From Gracilaria gracilis (taxonomy: Eukaryota; Rhodophyta; Florideophyceae; Gracilariales; Gracilariaceae): a DNA stretch of 36,676 nucleotides. Under the pieces are notes generated by a model that saw nothing but the letters and a program-made list of their open reading frames with translations, made no database searches and had not been told where the DNA came from. Positions 1-9,794 of the stretch are shown piece after piece. How positions within the stretch are numbered: position 1 is the first letter of the stretch; each line of letters opens with the position of its first letter. The position numbers and the translations under genes were made by a program. Where the stretch lies: the NCBI GenBank assembly GCA_030374805.1, contig JARGSG010000153.1:1-36676 (forward strand). Reading direction: 5' to 3'.

Positions 1-2305
1 TGCCCCATCTCCATATATCACACCCACCACAAAGCCTAATTTCTACTACACCAACCGTACCTATGAATATCCGATTTCGTGCCGCCGCTCACAATACACC
101 AATTCAGAACCATTTTTGCCCTCTAAATGGAGCTCTTTCCACACTTGTAATGTGCTAATAAATGCTCCACTTGCGTCCCTTCACCGTTCCAGTGTCATTG
201 ACCATACTTCCATATATCAAGAACTACCACTCTACACTACAAAACTTAAAATCTCCCGCCGAACTTAATAAATGTGTAATATATTTTTATGCCCCACCTG
301 ATGCCCTCACGCTGTACAATCGAGCTGTAGATACCATTTTCTGTTCTACATGTAATTGTGAACGTCTCACGTTTTGCAACACATTACTTCTCTACAATAC
401 CTGTACAACTTTATTGTTATCTGTGCCTCAAAATAGTATTTTTCTACCCCATCTGCACTGATGAAGCCCTCATGCGAAGGTGTTGGCCAGGACCATTTGC
501 AACGCCCATCGCAACCACCTCCAAACCCTTGCTGAAACCGAAACCCAAACCCAAATGCTTCCGAAAACCAAAAGCCGCCTTCAGTTGCACTGTTGTCTTT
601 TTCAGCGGGAATGCAATATAAATCGTGCCACGTCTTCGTTCTCTTGGCCGCCGACCACAGCCAATACAGCATTTTTCCAACTCTTCAGCAGGCTGAAACT
701 GTTCTCACCGCTCCACACCTTCCAAAGCGCTCTAGAATCCTACTTGCGCCGTTCAGCTCATGACGCTGCCATTGATGTTCAAACGTTCTATCTCAACTGT
801 GCACACTCTCTGCCCCATCTCCATATATCACACCCACCACAAAGCCTAATTTCTACTACACCACGTACCTATGAATATCCGATTTCGTTCCGCCGCTCAC
901 AATACACCAATTCAGAACCATTTTTTGCCCCTCTAAATGGAGCTCTTCCACCTGTACTGTGCTAATAAAATGCTCCACTTGCAGTCCCTTCACCGTCCAG
1001 TGTCATTGACCATACTTCCATATATCAAGAACTACCACTCTACACTACAAAACTTAAAATCTCCCGCCGAACTTAATAAATTGTGTAATATATTTTTATG
1101 CCCCACCTGATGCCCTCACGCTGTACAATCGAGCTGTAGATACATTTTCTGTTCTACATGTAATTTGTGAACGTCTCACGTTTTGCAACACATTACTTCT
1201 CTACAATACCTGTACAACTTTAATGTTATCTGTGCCTCAAAATAGTATTTTTCTACCCCATCTGCACTGATGAAGCCCTCATGCGAAGGTGTTGGCCAGG
1301 ACCATTTGCAACGCCATCGCAACCACCTCCCAAACCCTTGCTGAAACCGAAACCCAAACCCAAATGGCTTCCCGAAACCCAAAAGCCGCCTTCAGTTGCA
1401 CTGTTGTCTTTTTCAGCGGAATGCAATATAAATCGTGCCACGTCTTCGTTCTCTTGGCCGCCGACCACAGCCAATACCAGCTTTTTCCCAACTCTTCAGC
1501 AGGCTGAACTGTTCTCACCGCTCCACACCTTCCAAGCGCTCTAGAATCCTACTTGCGCCGTTCAGCTCATGACGCTGCCATGATGTTCAAACGTACTATC
1601 TCAACTGTGCACACTCTCTGCCCCATCTCCATATATCACACCCACCACAAAGCCTAATTTCTACTACACCAACAGTACCTATGAATATCCGATTTCGTGC
1701 CGCCGCTCACAATACACCAATTCAGAACCATTTTTGCCCTCTAAATGGAGCCTCTTCCACCTGTACTGTGCTAATAAAATGCTCCACTTGCAGTCCCTTC
1801 ACCGTCCAGTGTCATTGACCATACTTCCATATATCAAGAACTACACTACACTACAAAACTTAAAATCTCCCGCCGAACTTAATAAATGTGTAATATATTT
1901 TTATGCCCCACCTGATGCCCTCACGCTGTACAATCGAGCTGTAGATACCATTTTCTGTTCTACATGTAATTGTGAACGTTCTCACGTTTTGCAACACATT
2001 ACATCTCTACAATACCTGTACAACTTTAATGTTTTGTGCCTCAATAATAGTATTTTCTACCCCATCTGCACTGATGAAAGCCCTCATGCGAGGTGTTGGC
2101 CAGGACCCATTTGCAACGCCCATCGCAACCACCTCCCAAAACCCTTGCTGAAACCGAAACCCAAACCCAAATGCTTCCCGAAACAAAGCCGCCTTCAGTT
2201 GCACTGTTGTCTTTTTCAGCGGAATGCAATATAAATCGTGCCACGTCTTCGTTCTCTTGGCCGCCGACACAGCCGATACCAGCTTTTTCCAACTTTCAGC
2301 AGGCT
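1..2305. repeat. 810-bp satellite array (units 1-810, 811-1618, 1619-2305 partial)
   Basis: The segment starting TGCCCCATCTCCATATATCA recurs at 1, 811 and 1619, giving periods of 810 and 808 bp. The copies differ mainly by single-base indels in homopolymers. The third copy stops after CAGCAGGCTG at about 2305, where a G-rich block begins. I see no conserved reading frame: the open frames change between copies with every indel. One part of each unit is A/C-rich (CCGAAACCCAAACCC-like, near 535-555 and 1346-1366), but this is not a telomere repeat. The likely role is subtelomeric or other tandem satellite; I do not recognise the family. Confidence 0.9.
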
Positions 2306-2500
2306 GGGGAATTAGGGGGGAATTAAGGGGGGATTTTATTAGGGGGATTTTTAGGGGTTTAGGGGTTGAATTAGGGGGGATTTTGTGGGGGGAATTTAGG
2401 GGAATTTAGGGGGAATTTAGGGGGGATTTTAGGGGGGAATTTAGGGGGGATTTTAGGGGGGAAATTTATAGGGGGGATTATTAGGGGAATTTAGGGGGGA
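2306..2500 (+). repeat. G-rich telomere-like minisatellite block
   Basis: About 195 bp made almost only of TTAGGGGGG, AATTTAGGGGGG, ATTTTAGGGGGG and TTTAGGGG variants, G-rich on the plus strand. It begins exactly after CAGCAGGCTG of the satellite, and the satellite resumes at TTTTTGCCCTCT about 250 bp further along its own unit. A second block with the same left breakpoint and the same internal order starts at about 5914. The two may be one real junction represented twice by the assembly. Confidence 0.7.
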
Positions 2501-2799
2501 TTTTTGCCCTCTAAATGGAGCTCTTCCACCTGTACTGTGCTAATAAAATGCTCCACTTGCAGTCCCTTCACCGTCCAGTGTCATTGACCATACTTCCATA
2601 TATCAAGAACTACCACTCCTACACTACAAAACTTAAAATCTCCCGCGGAACTTAATAAATGTGTAATATATTTTTTATGCCCCACCTGATGCCCTCACGC
2701 TGTACAATCGAGCTGTAGATACCATTTTCTGTTCTACATGTAATTGTGAACGTCTCACGTTTTGCAACACATTACATCTCTACAATACCTGTACAACTT
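2501..2799. repeat. Satellite fragment
   Basis: Clean match to the 810-bp satellite, from the TTTTTGCCCTCTAAATGG segment to the CTACAATACCTGTACAACTTT segment. It ends where retroelement sequence starts to be mixed in. Confidence 0.85.
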
Positions 2800-3528
2800 T
2801 AGGGGGGGTTAGAGAGACGCCTCAAAGACTAGAGATTTTTCGGAACCCCAGGGGGAAACTGAGGGAAGGCCCTCATGCGAAGGTGTATGGCCAGAGACCA
2901 GGTTGGCAGACGCGCCATCGTCTTTACCACCTCTTCAGTGCCCGATGGTGGGGCTGAGGAGGACCGAGAACCCCAAACCGGAGGGAATCCGGGGCTTCCC
3001 TTATATAGCCTCCAAAATAGCGCCTTCAGTTGCACTGTTGTACTCTTCTTCATTGCACGTGTATATGCACGTATAAATCGTGCCACGTCTATCGTTCTCG
3101 TGTGGCCGCCGTACCACAGCCACTTACCAGCTTTTTCGTAACTCTTCAGCAGGCTGAACTGTTCTCACCGCTCCGTCAACCTTCCAAAGCGCTCTAGAAT
3201 CCTACTGCAGCCCGTTACAGCTCATGACGCTGCCATGAATGTTGCAACACGTACTATCTCAACTGCGTGCACACTGCTCGTGCCACCATCTCCATATATC
3301 AACACCCATGCCACAAACGTGGCCTAAATTTGAATCTGACGCTTACGGCTTATGCGAGTATTGGCCCTATGAGCGATCCGATTTCCTGTGCCGCCGTGCT
3401 CACAATACTTTAAGTCTGCAGACTTCAGAACCATATGGTATTGCCCTGATGAAATGGAGCTCTTCCACCTGTACTGCCCCGCTAATTAAAATGCAGGACA
3501 CTTGCAGTCCCTTCACCGTCCACGTGTC
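2800..3528. other. Chimeric consensus: satellite interleaved with PLE 3' region
   Basis: The bases alternate between satellite words and words of the PLE unit end in correct order for both. Examples are AAAGACTAGAG, TGCCCGATGGTGG, CTTATATAGCCTCC and TTGAATCTGACGCTT from the PLE, and CTTCAGTTGCACTGTTG, CAGCAGGCTGAACTG and CAAAGCGCTCTAGAAT from the satellite. The hammerhead and promoter words are disrupted here. No gene should be called. This looks like two kinds of read merged into one consensus. Confidence 0.8.
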
Positions 3529-3998
3529 AATTGGCATTCCAGCCAGTTTTCAAGCTGGCGCCAATAAGCCTTCAGTTGTGGGTGGAATCGACACTTCACC
3601 AGATCTCCAAAAGGCGGGTCCTTCGGAGTGGCTCGTTCGAGGTATTTTCGCCCTGTCACGGTAGCTGACATAGTCCAGCGCGGCACGTAGATACTTTCCA
3701 GTGTATCCTCGCTGTGCCAGCATCCGGAATAGCCGAGCCACCTTGGCCTTCCACGTACGTTCATCACTGGTGTTGCGGAGATATCGAATCATTTCTCCTT
3801 TGACTATACCGGTGAACGTATGCGTGGGATGGTTGGATTTGCCGTGGAGATACAGGAACTTGGAGATGGGCTTGGTGTACACCCGTATATCCACAATGTT
3901 GTGGAAGAAGAACCTCCGTCCTTTGTGTATCTCCAGGTCCAGGTAGACTGCCTTCTTGTTACTGATATCCCAAGTCATACGCAGGTTAGAACAAGTGT
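3529..3998 (-). pseudogene. PLE ORF2 fragment inside the chimeric zone
   Basis: A clean stretch of ORF2 covering roughly residues 364-518 (from the NTCSNLRMTWD segment through the HP.H thumb motif to near LENWLE). One extra T in a T run near 3650 shifts the frame. It switches abruptly to satellite at about 3998 within a shared TTCA/CGTC word. It is probably a patch where the consensus chose PLE reads, not an independent insertion. Confidence 0.7.
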
Positions 3999-4410
3999 TC
4001 ACGTCTTCGTTCTCTTGGCCGCCGACCACAGCCAATACCAGCTTTTTCCAACTCTTCAGCAGGCTGAACTGTTCTCACCGCTCCACACCTTCCAAAGCGC
4101 TCTAGAATCCTACTTGCGCCGTTCAGCTCATTGACGCTGCCCATGATGTTCAAACGTACTATCTCAACTGTGCACACTCTCTGCCCCATCTCCATATATC
4201 ACATCCCACCACAAAGCCTAATTTTCTACTACACCAACGTACCTATGAATATCCGATTTCGTTCCGCCGCTCACAATACACCAATTCAGAACCATTTTTG
4301 CCCTCTAAATGGAGCTCTTCCACCTGTACTCGTGCTAATAAAATGCTCCACTTGCAGTCCCTTCACCGTCCAGTGTCATTGACCATACTTCCATATATCA
4401 AGAACTACCA
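3999..4410. repeat. Satellite fragment inside the chimeric zone
   Basis: Clean satellite from CGTCTTCGTTCTCTTGG through the unit start at 4192 to the AGAACTACCA segment. No PLE bases are mixed in. Confidence 0.8.
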
Positions 4411-5913
4411 GCTCTACACTGACAATGGCTGGTAAAATCTCCCGCACGAACTTTAATGAGGATGTGTAATCATATTGTTTATGACAGACCACCTGATGCC
4501 CTCACGAATGTGAGGCGGGTGATCGAGCTGTAGACTTGACCATCGGGCTTCTGGTTCTACGGTAGTACATTGTGAAGGGGTCTCACGTTTTGCAACACAT
4601 TGGCGCTCTCTACAATACCTGTACATCACTTTAATGATGTATCTTGTGCCTCAAAATAGTATTTTTCTAGGATCATCTTGCAGGTTGACTGAGGATGCCC
4701 TTCATGGGCGAAGGTGTTGACCTCAGAGAATGCACCATCGTGCAATCGCCTTATCGCAACCACACTCGTCATAGGAACTCGCTTGGCTGATTACCGTGAA
4801 CCCGAGGTTCCCAAATGCTTCTTTGACGACCCAAAAGCCGCATCTTCAGTTGCACTGTTGTCTTGATTCAGCGGAATGCAATATTAAATGCAAGTGCCAG
4901 GGTCTTCGTTCTCAATGGCCGCCATACGTGTGGACTTGTCTCAATACCAGCTTTCCTTCCAACTCTTCATGCAGGCTGGAACTGTCGACTCACCGCTGGC
5001 CACACCTTCCTAAAGCGCTCTAGAATCCTACTTGATCGCACTGTGTCAGCTCATGACAAACTGCCCAGCGATGTGTCTAAGAACGTAGCTATCTCAACTG
5101 ACAGCACACTACTCTGCCCCATCTCCATATGGTCACGTCCTTGTCGTTGATTCACAAAGCCGGTAATTTCTACTACATTTCTTGACGTACCTATGAAGGA
5201 ATCCGATTTCGTAGCCGCCGCTCACAATACACCAATTCAGAACCATTTTGCTTGGCGCCTCGTCCGGCGGAGCCTTGCTTCCACCTGTTTCGTGCTAATA
5301 AAATGCTTTCCACTTGCAGTCCCTTCACAGTCCAGTGTCATTGACCATACTTACCAGCTATAGGTCAAGAACTTACCACTCTACACTACAAAACTTGGGG
5401 GTCTCCCGCCGAACTATAATAAATGTGTAAGGGATTTGATATCCTTTTTATGCCCCACCTGGATGCTCCTTCACGCTGTACAATCGGACCCCTTGCGTAG
5501 CCTACCATCTTCATCTGCCTCGGCAGCGGATGTAATTCAGTGAGCCGTCGGCAACGTTCTTGCAACACATTACATCTCTACGAAGTTACCTGTACAGGAG
5601 CTCTTAATGTTATCTGTGCCTCAAAATAGTATTTTTCTACCCCCATCTGCACTGATGAAGTTCCTCATGCGAAGGTGTCCAGGACCATTTGCAACGCCCA
5701 TCTGCAACCACCTCCCAAACCCTTGCTGAAACCGACATTGTACCCAAACCCATGAATGCTTCCTCGAAACTTCTCAAAAGCCGCCTTCAGTTGCACTGTT
5801 GATCTTTCCCTCTCAGCGGAATGCAATATAAATCGTGCCACGTCTTCGTTCTCTTGGCCGCCGACCACGAGCCGATACCAGGCTGTCTGTGTGGCCAACG
5901 ACTTCAGCAGGCT
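4411..5913. other. Chimeric consensus: satellite interleaved with PLE ORF2 5' half and ORF1
   Basis: Words of ORF2 (AATGGCTGGT, AGACCACCTG, GACCTCAGAGAATGCACC) and then ORF1 (TTGCTTGGCGCC, GGGATTTGATATCC, GAGCTCTTAA, GTCTGTGTGGC) alternate with satellite words in the order of each parent. Satellite unit starts fall at 3281, 4192 and 5115, spacings of 911 and 923 bp against 808-810 in the clean array. The merged sequence is therefore longer than its parent. No reading frame survives, and no gene should be annotated. Confidence 0.8.
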
Positions 5914-6361
5914 GGGGGAATTAGGGGGGAACTTAAGGGGGGGATTTTATTAGGGGGGGATTTTTAGGGGTTTAGGGGTTGTGGAATTACGAGGCACGAC
6001 ATTTAGGGGGGAATTTAGGGGGAATGTCTAGGGGGGAATCTTAGGGGGGATGCTTTAGGGGGGAATTTAGGGATGGATGCTTTTAGCGGGGGATCTTCTC
6101 ATCCATCACTTGGATCTATCTAGGGGAATTTAGGGGGGGAGATTTAGGGTTCAAGTGAGGTTTTACAAGGTCGAAGGGGTCATCGTAGGTATACTCCGGG
6201 GGTTTAGCCTCGGGTTTAGGGGTTTCTTCGAGGGGTTCGAGGGGTTTAGGGGTTCTTAGGGGTGTTAGGGGTTTAGGGGTTTAGGCGAGTTTAGGGGTTT
6301 ACGGGGTTTTAGGGGTTTAGAGGGTTTTTAGGGGGGAATTAGGGGGGAATTACCCCGGGAA
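5914..6361 (+). other. Telomere-like G-rich tract, partly interleaved with PLE ORF1 5' end
   Basis: The satellite again ends at CAGCAGGCTG and a G-rich tract follows. First it has the same GGGGGGAATT/GGGGGGATTTT variants as 2306-2500, then a run whose underlying unit is TTTAGGGG (about 6180-6320). Short words of ORF1 are inserted (ACGAGGCACGACA, ATCTTCTCATCCATCACTT, TCAAGTGAGG, GGTATACTCCGG). Removing those words leaves a plain telomere-like tract that runs into the PLE array at about 6362-6388. The repeat chemistry is visible; its exact length and sequence are not reliable. Confidence 0.65.
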
Positions 6362-6388
6362 GGTTTAGGGGGGAATTAGGGGAATTGG
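6362..6388 (-). other. Telomere-like motif of unit 1, merged with G-rich repeat
   Basis: Other units have GGTTTAGGGGTTTTGG here on the plus strand. This one reads GGTTTAGGGG, then GGAATTAGGGG, then AATTGG. This is the point at which unit sequence becomes clean (TTGGTTGAATAACTG), so the tract-to-element joint lies at the motif. Confidence 0.6.
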
Positions 6389-6538
6389 TTGAATAACTGC
6401 GTTGAGGGTGTGCAGCGTCGCGCAGAATGAAAGGGAGGGGGGGGAGAGAGATGGCTTAAAGACTAGAGAGTCCTTCGGAAAGAGGGAGGGGGAAAGGGGA
6501 GGGGAGGGAGGAGAGGGGAAGGGAGGGAGAGAAAGGTT

Positions 6539-6574
6539 GGCAGAGCGCTTTCGTCTTTACGACTCTTCAGTGCC
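6539..6574 (-). ncRNA. Hammerhead ribozyme, unit 1
   Basis: All core bases match the copy described at 9795-9830. The ORF1 it would precede lies in the chimeric zone. Confidence 0.85.
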
Positions 6575-6627
6575 CGATGGTGGGATGAGGAGGAGAGAAG
6601 GAGACCGGAGGGGAGTGCCGGGGCCCC

Positions 6628-6718
6628 TTATATAGCCTCCAAATACCCTAGCACTGCTCTACTCTTCTACATTGCACGTGTATATGCACGTGTATACTGC
6701 ACGTGTATAGTGCACGTG
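6628..6718 (-). promoter_or_regulatory. TATA box and four E-boxes, unit 1
   Basis: CTATATAA at 6628-6635 and CACGTG boxes beginning at 6675, 6687, 6700 and 6713. It points left into the chimeric zone. Confidence 0.65.
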
Positions 6719-6758
6719 TATCGCGTAACCTACTTACCGTTGTAACGTAACTAGACAA

Positions 6759-8660
6759 CTAATCATCCTCGTCATCGTTCCAACGATGCCTGTCAGCCGT
6801 TACAACTTGTCCGTTATGAATTTGCAACAAGTCATCGCGCCTGCGTGGTGCGCGTGCCACGTTTTTGATTTTTCCAAAAATCATGCCAAAACGTGGTGTA
6901 AATTTGAATCTGACGCTTTCGGCTTATGCGAGTATTGGCCCTCTTAGCGATCCGTTTTCCCTGGGCGGCCGTGCGCACCTTTAAGCTTTAAGTCTGCAGA
7001 CTTATAACAATATGGTATGGCACTGATGACATGGCGGCTGACACTGTCGCCCCGCAAGTACAGCAGGACACGTGGCCATTTCCCTCGGATTCCATGACGT
7101 GGCAATTGGCATTCCAGCCAGTTTTCCAGCTGGCGCCAATAAGCCTTCAGTTGTGGGTGGAATCGACACTTCACCAGATCTCCAAAAGGCGGGTCCTTCG
7201 GAGTGGCTCGTTCGAGGTATTTCGCCCTGTCACGGTAGCTGACATAGTCCAGCGCGGCACGTAGATACTTTCCAGTGTATCCTCGCTGTGCCAGCATCCG
7301 GAATAGCCGAGCCACCTTGGCCTTCCACGTACGTTCATCACTGGTGTTGCGGAGATATCGAATCATTTCTCCTTTGACTATACCGGTGAACGTATGCGTG
7401 GGATGGTTGGATTTGCCGTGGAGATACAGGAACTTGGAGATGGGCTTGGTGTACACCCGTATATCCACAATGTTGTGGAAGAAGAACCTCCGTCCTTTGT
7501 GTATCTCCAGGTCCAGGTAGACTGCCTTCTTGTTACTGATATCCCAAGTCATACGCAGGTTAGAACAAGTGTTCAGCCTTTGCATGAGGTTGTCAGCAGT
7601 CTCCCTGTCCCGAGTAATTACCAGTCCATCATCAATGTAACGACGATTTATGATAACTCCTCTGACAAATTCCTTGAAGATCCTTCGGAACTTATAGAAC
7701 AAGTAAAGGTTAGCGAAGGCAGGGGCTACTGCTGTCCCTGTCGCCGTTCCAATTACCTGCCTATGTACCCCATGTCCATCAAAAACATAGTTGTGATTCA
7801 TGATGAACTGTAGCACTCGACACCAAAAAGCCATTGTTAGCCATGAACACTTTGGGTAGTTCACGGACCAACACTCGAATGGCGTCCTTGATGTCGATTG
7901 TGGGGTAACACCTTTCCACGTCATATGTCAGGAAGACACAGTCCGAGGGTAGGCGTATATGTTCCAATTGCCGTACGGTCTGCCAGCTATTCACTGAAAT
8001 GGCTGGTATCTTGAGCACCTCTTTGTTGAGGAGGGCACTCAATTGTCTAGACAGACCACCTGTGATATATGAATGTGAGGCGGTGATCGGTCTAGACTTG
8101 ACCGTCGGCTTGTGGATCTTCGGTAGTACATAGAAGGGGGCTGGTTCCTTGGCGCTCTCGGCATACTTCATCATTTTCTTGATGTACCGAGGCTTCTGGA
8201 AGCATATGTCAAGGATCATCTTGAGGTTACTGAGGAGCCCTTCATGGGGGAAGGAACTGACCTCAGAGAATGCACCCTCGTGAATCTCCTTATGCACCAA
8301 GTCGTCATAGAACTCGCGACTCATTAGCGTGAGCCCGAGGTTCTTATCTGCTGCTTTGACGACCCAACCCATCTTCTTGATGTACTTGATTCCTCGCATC
8401 AATGTGAGATGCAAGGAGGGAGGTCGCTCAATCCCCATACGTGTGACTTGTCTCTCAATCTTTCCTTTCACACGTATGTTGGTTGGGATGTCGACTCTCC
8501 CTGGCCCCTTTCCTAAAGCCTTGAACACTTGATCCACTGTGTCTTGAAGACAAACTTTCAGCGGTGTTCTAAGAACGAAGCCACCACCGACAGACAGTAC
8601 CTTCTTGACTTCATATGGTACGTCCTTGTCGTTGATTCCAACCGGTGGGTTGTACTTCAT
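6759..8660 (-). pseudogene. ORF2 reverse transcriptase, unit 1, frameshifted
   Basis: Same protein as 10013-11908, but with extra single bases near 6845, 6960 and 7826 (an A5 run in place of A4) and a 3-base in-frame insertion near 6982 (SADLKLKG instead of SADLKQG). These account exactly for the 6-base excess over the intact length. The first break falls just after residue 277, so the frame is lost before the catalytic YIDD. All three are short-run length changes, so sequencing error is as likely as decay. Confidence 0.85.
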
Positions 8661-8704
8661 TTCTTGAGACTTGAAGGAATGGGGTTTCCTAGGCCGTGAA
8701 CGGT

Positions 8705-9592
8705 TTAATTTTGCTTGGCGCCCCGTCCGGCGGCGCCTTGCTTCCCGTTTTTTGGCTTCGGCTTTCCTTTGGTCTTCGCTTTCCCCTGCTTACCCTTACC
8801 AGCTTTAGGTTTGGGCTTACCACCCTGGGGTTTGGGGGTCTTGGGGGGGATATAAGAAGTCTTAAGGGATTTGATATCCTTCTTAAGCGCCTGGATCTCC
8901 TTCCGCAGCCGATCGACCCCTTGCGGGGCCTCCTCTTCATCGGCCTCGGCAGCGGATCTCTTCAGGAGACCGGCATTCTTCTTCTCATTATCCACGAAAT
9001 TACCAAAGGAGCTCTTAAGTTCGGTCTGAAGCCGGGCTTTCTCAAGTGATGTCAAGAGAAGTTCCTTATAACGTTCAAGAAGTGGAGGCATCTGCGACTT
9101 TGTCATTTGATGAACGACATTGTACGCTTCCATGAGGGATTCCTCCAACTTCTCAACGGCTTCAGCAAAAAGATCTTTCCTCTCGCCTGCTATGGACTTC
9201 AGGTCCTGTGCTCTGGCTTTGACGACGAGGTCGAGTGTCTGTGTGGCGAACGACTCGGCTAGATCCTTGAACTTGGAGCTGAATTCATCAACCTGGGAGC
9301 TGGGTAGTTGTGGCATACGAGGCACGACAATAGACTTGGGGAGCGTCTGGTTGTCTTGATGCTTCATCAGCTCATCCAGGATGATGCTTCTGCGGGCGAT
9401 CTTCTCATCCATCACTTGAATCTTCTTGCGATAAGGAGCGAAGACTTGATTCAAGTGAGGCTTCACAAGGTCGAAGAGCTCATCGTCGGTATACTCCGGC
9501 TGTTCAGCCTCGGGTGGAGTTTCTTCGACTTGTTCGATGGCTTCAACTTCTTCGACCTGTTCCTCTGGCGTCTGGCGAGTACGACGAGGCAT
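8705..9592 (-). CDS. PLE ORF1, coiled-coil nucleic-acid-binding candidate, unit 1
   Basis: A 295-aa protein with no family I can name. Residues 8-40 are Glu-rich. Residues about 100-245 are Leu/Lys/Glu-rich with heptad-like spacing and probably form coiled coil. Residues 249-295 are a Lys/Pro/Gly/Gln tail resembling histone H1 tails, suited to binding RNA or DNA. ORF1 proteins with coiled coils are known upstream of the reverse transcriptase in Athena-type PLEs, so the inferred role is RNA packaging or multimerisation. The start is the ATG at 9592 (context TCACCATGC, A at -3); it is the first ATG after the TATA box at 9883-9890. A TTG ten codons upstream is ignored. The stop is TAA, 44 nt before the ORF2 ATG and in another frame. 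Expression is probably from the promoter at 9883-9973. Confidence 0.85.
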   Translation of the reverse strand: MPRRTRQTPEEQVEEVEAIEQVEETPPEAEQPEYTDDELFDLVKPHLNQVFAPYRKKIQVMDEKIARRSIILDELMKHQDNQTLPKSIVVPRMPQLPSSQVDEFSSKFKDLAESFATQTLDLVVKARAQDLKSIAGERKDLFAEAVEKLEESLMEAYNVVHQMTKSQMPPLLERYKELLLTSLEKARLQTELKSSFGNFVDNEKKNAGLLKRSAAEADEEEAPQGVDRLRKEIQALKKDIKSLKTSYIPPKTPKPQGGKPKPKAGKGKQGKAKTKGKPKPKNGKQGAAGRGAKQN

Positions 9593-9635
9593 GGTGAAGA
9601 GAGATATGATCGGCGACGGCAACTACCCCGCGAAG

Positions 9636-9651
9636 GTTTAGGGGTTTTGGT
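9636..9651 (-). other. Telomere-template-like motif, unit 2
   Basis: GGTTTAGGGGTTTTGG on the plus strand; the element RNA reads CCAAAACCCCUAAACC. It contains a full TTTAGGGG period plus flanking telomere-like bases, the layout of a telomerase RNA template. It lies between ORF1 of unit 1 and the hammerhead of unit 2. Short telomeric stretches near 3' ends are known in telomere-associated PLEs. Confidence 0.65.
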
Positions 9652-9694
9652 TGAATAACTGCGTTGAGGGTGTGCAGCGTCGCGCAGAATGAAA

Positions 9695-9792
9695 GGGAGG
9701 GGGGGGAGAGAGATGGCTTAAAGACTAGAGAGTCTTCGGAAAGGGAGGGGGAAAGGGAGGGGAGGGGAGAGGGGAAGGGAGGGAGAGAAAGG
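9695..9792 (+). repeat. Purine-rich tract, unit 2 leader
   Basis: About 100 bp of GGGAGG/GGGGAAAGGG-type sequence on the plus strand, hence a C/U-rich leader in the element RNA. It contains an inverted repeat AAGACT-AGAG-AGTCTT and several runs of three or more G that could form a quadruplex on the cDNA strand. An equivalent tract is present in every unit, and its longest G run varies from 8 to 10. Confidence 0.7.
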
Positions 9793-9794
9793 TT

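Larger units (their letters stand above)
6362..9635 (-). mobile_element. PLE unit 1 (next to telomere-like tract)
   Basis: The leftmost unit, 3,274 bp. Its 3' telomere-like motif is merged with G-rich repeat. ORF2 is broken by three single-base insertions; ORF1 is intact. The leader also carries several extra bases (for example GAGTCCTTCGG instead of GAGTCTTCGG). Confidence 0.9.

Noticed and set aside
480..2234. Open frames of 160-170 aa in the satellite
   Set aside because: They are not conserved between satellite copies, and single-base indels change the frame each time.
2800..6361. Real recombination or gene conversion between satellite and PLE
   Set aside because: The exchanges occur every 5-20 bases and the result is longer than both parents, which recombination does not do.
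8696..9049. Plus-strand frame of 117 aa and minus-strand frame of 83 aa over the ORF1 3' end
   Set aside because: They are shadows of the Lys-rich, low-complexity ORF1 tail in other frames. The minus-strand one ends in the ORF1-ORF2 spacer without any signal.
9593..9622. Upstream TTG start adding ten residues to ORF1
   Set aside because: A eukaryotic element with a good-context ATG at 9592 and no other ATG in the leader does not need it.
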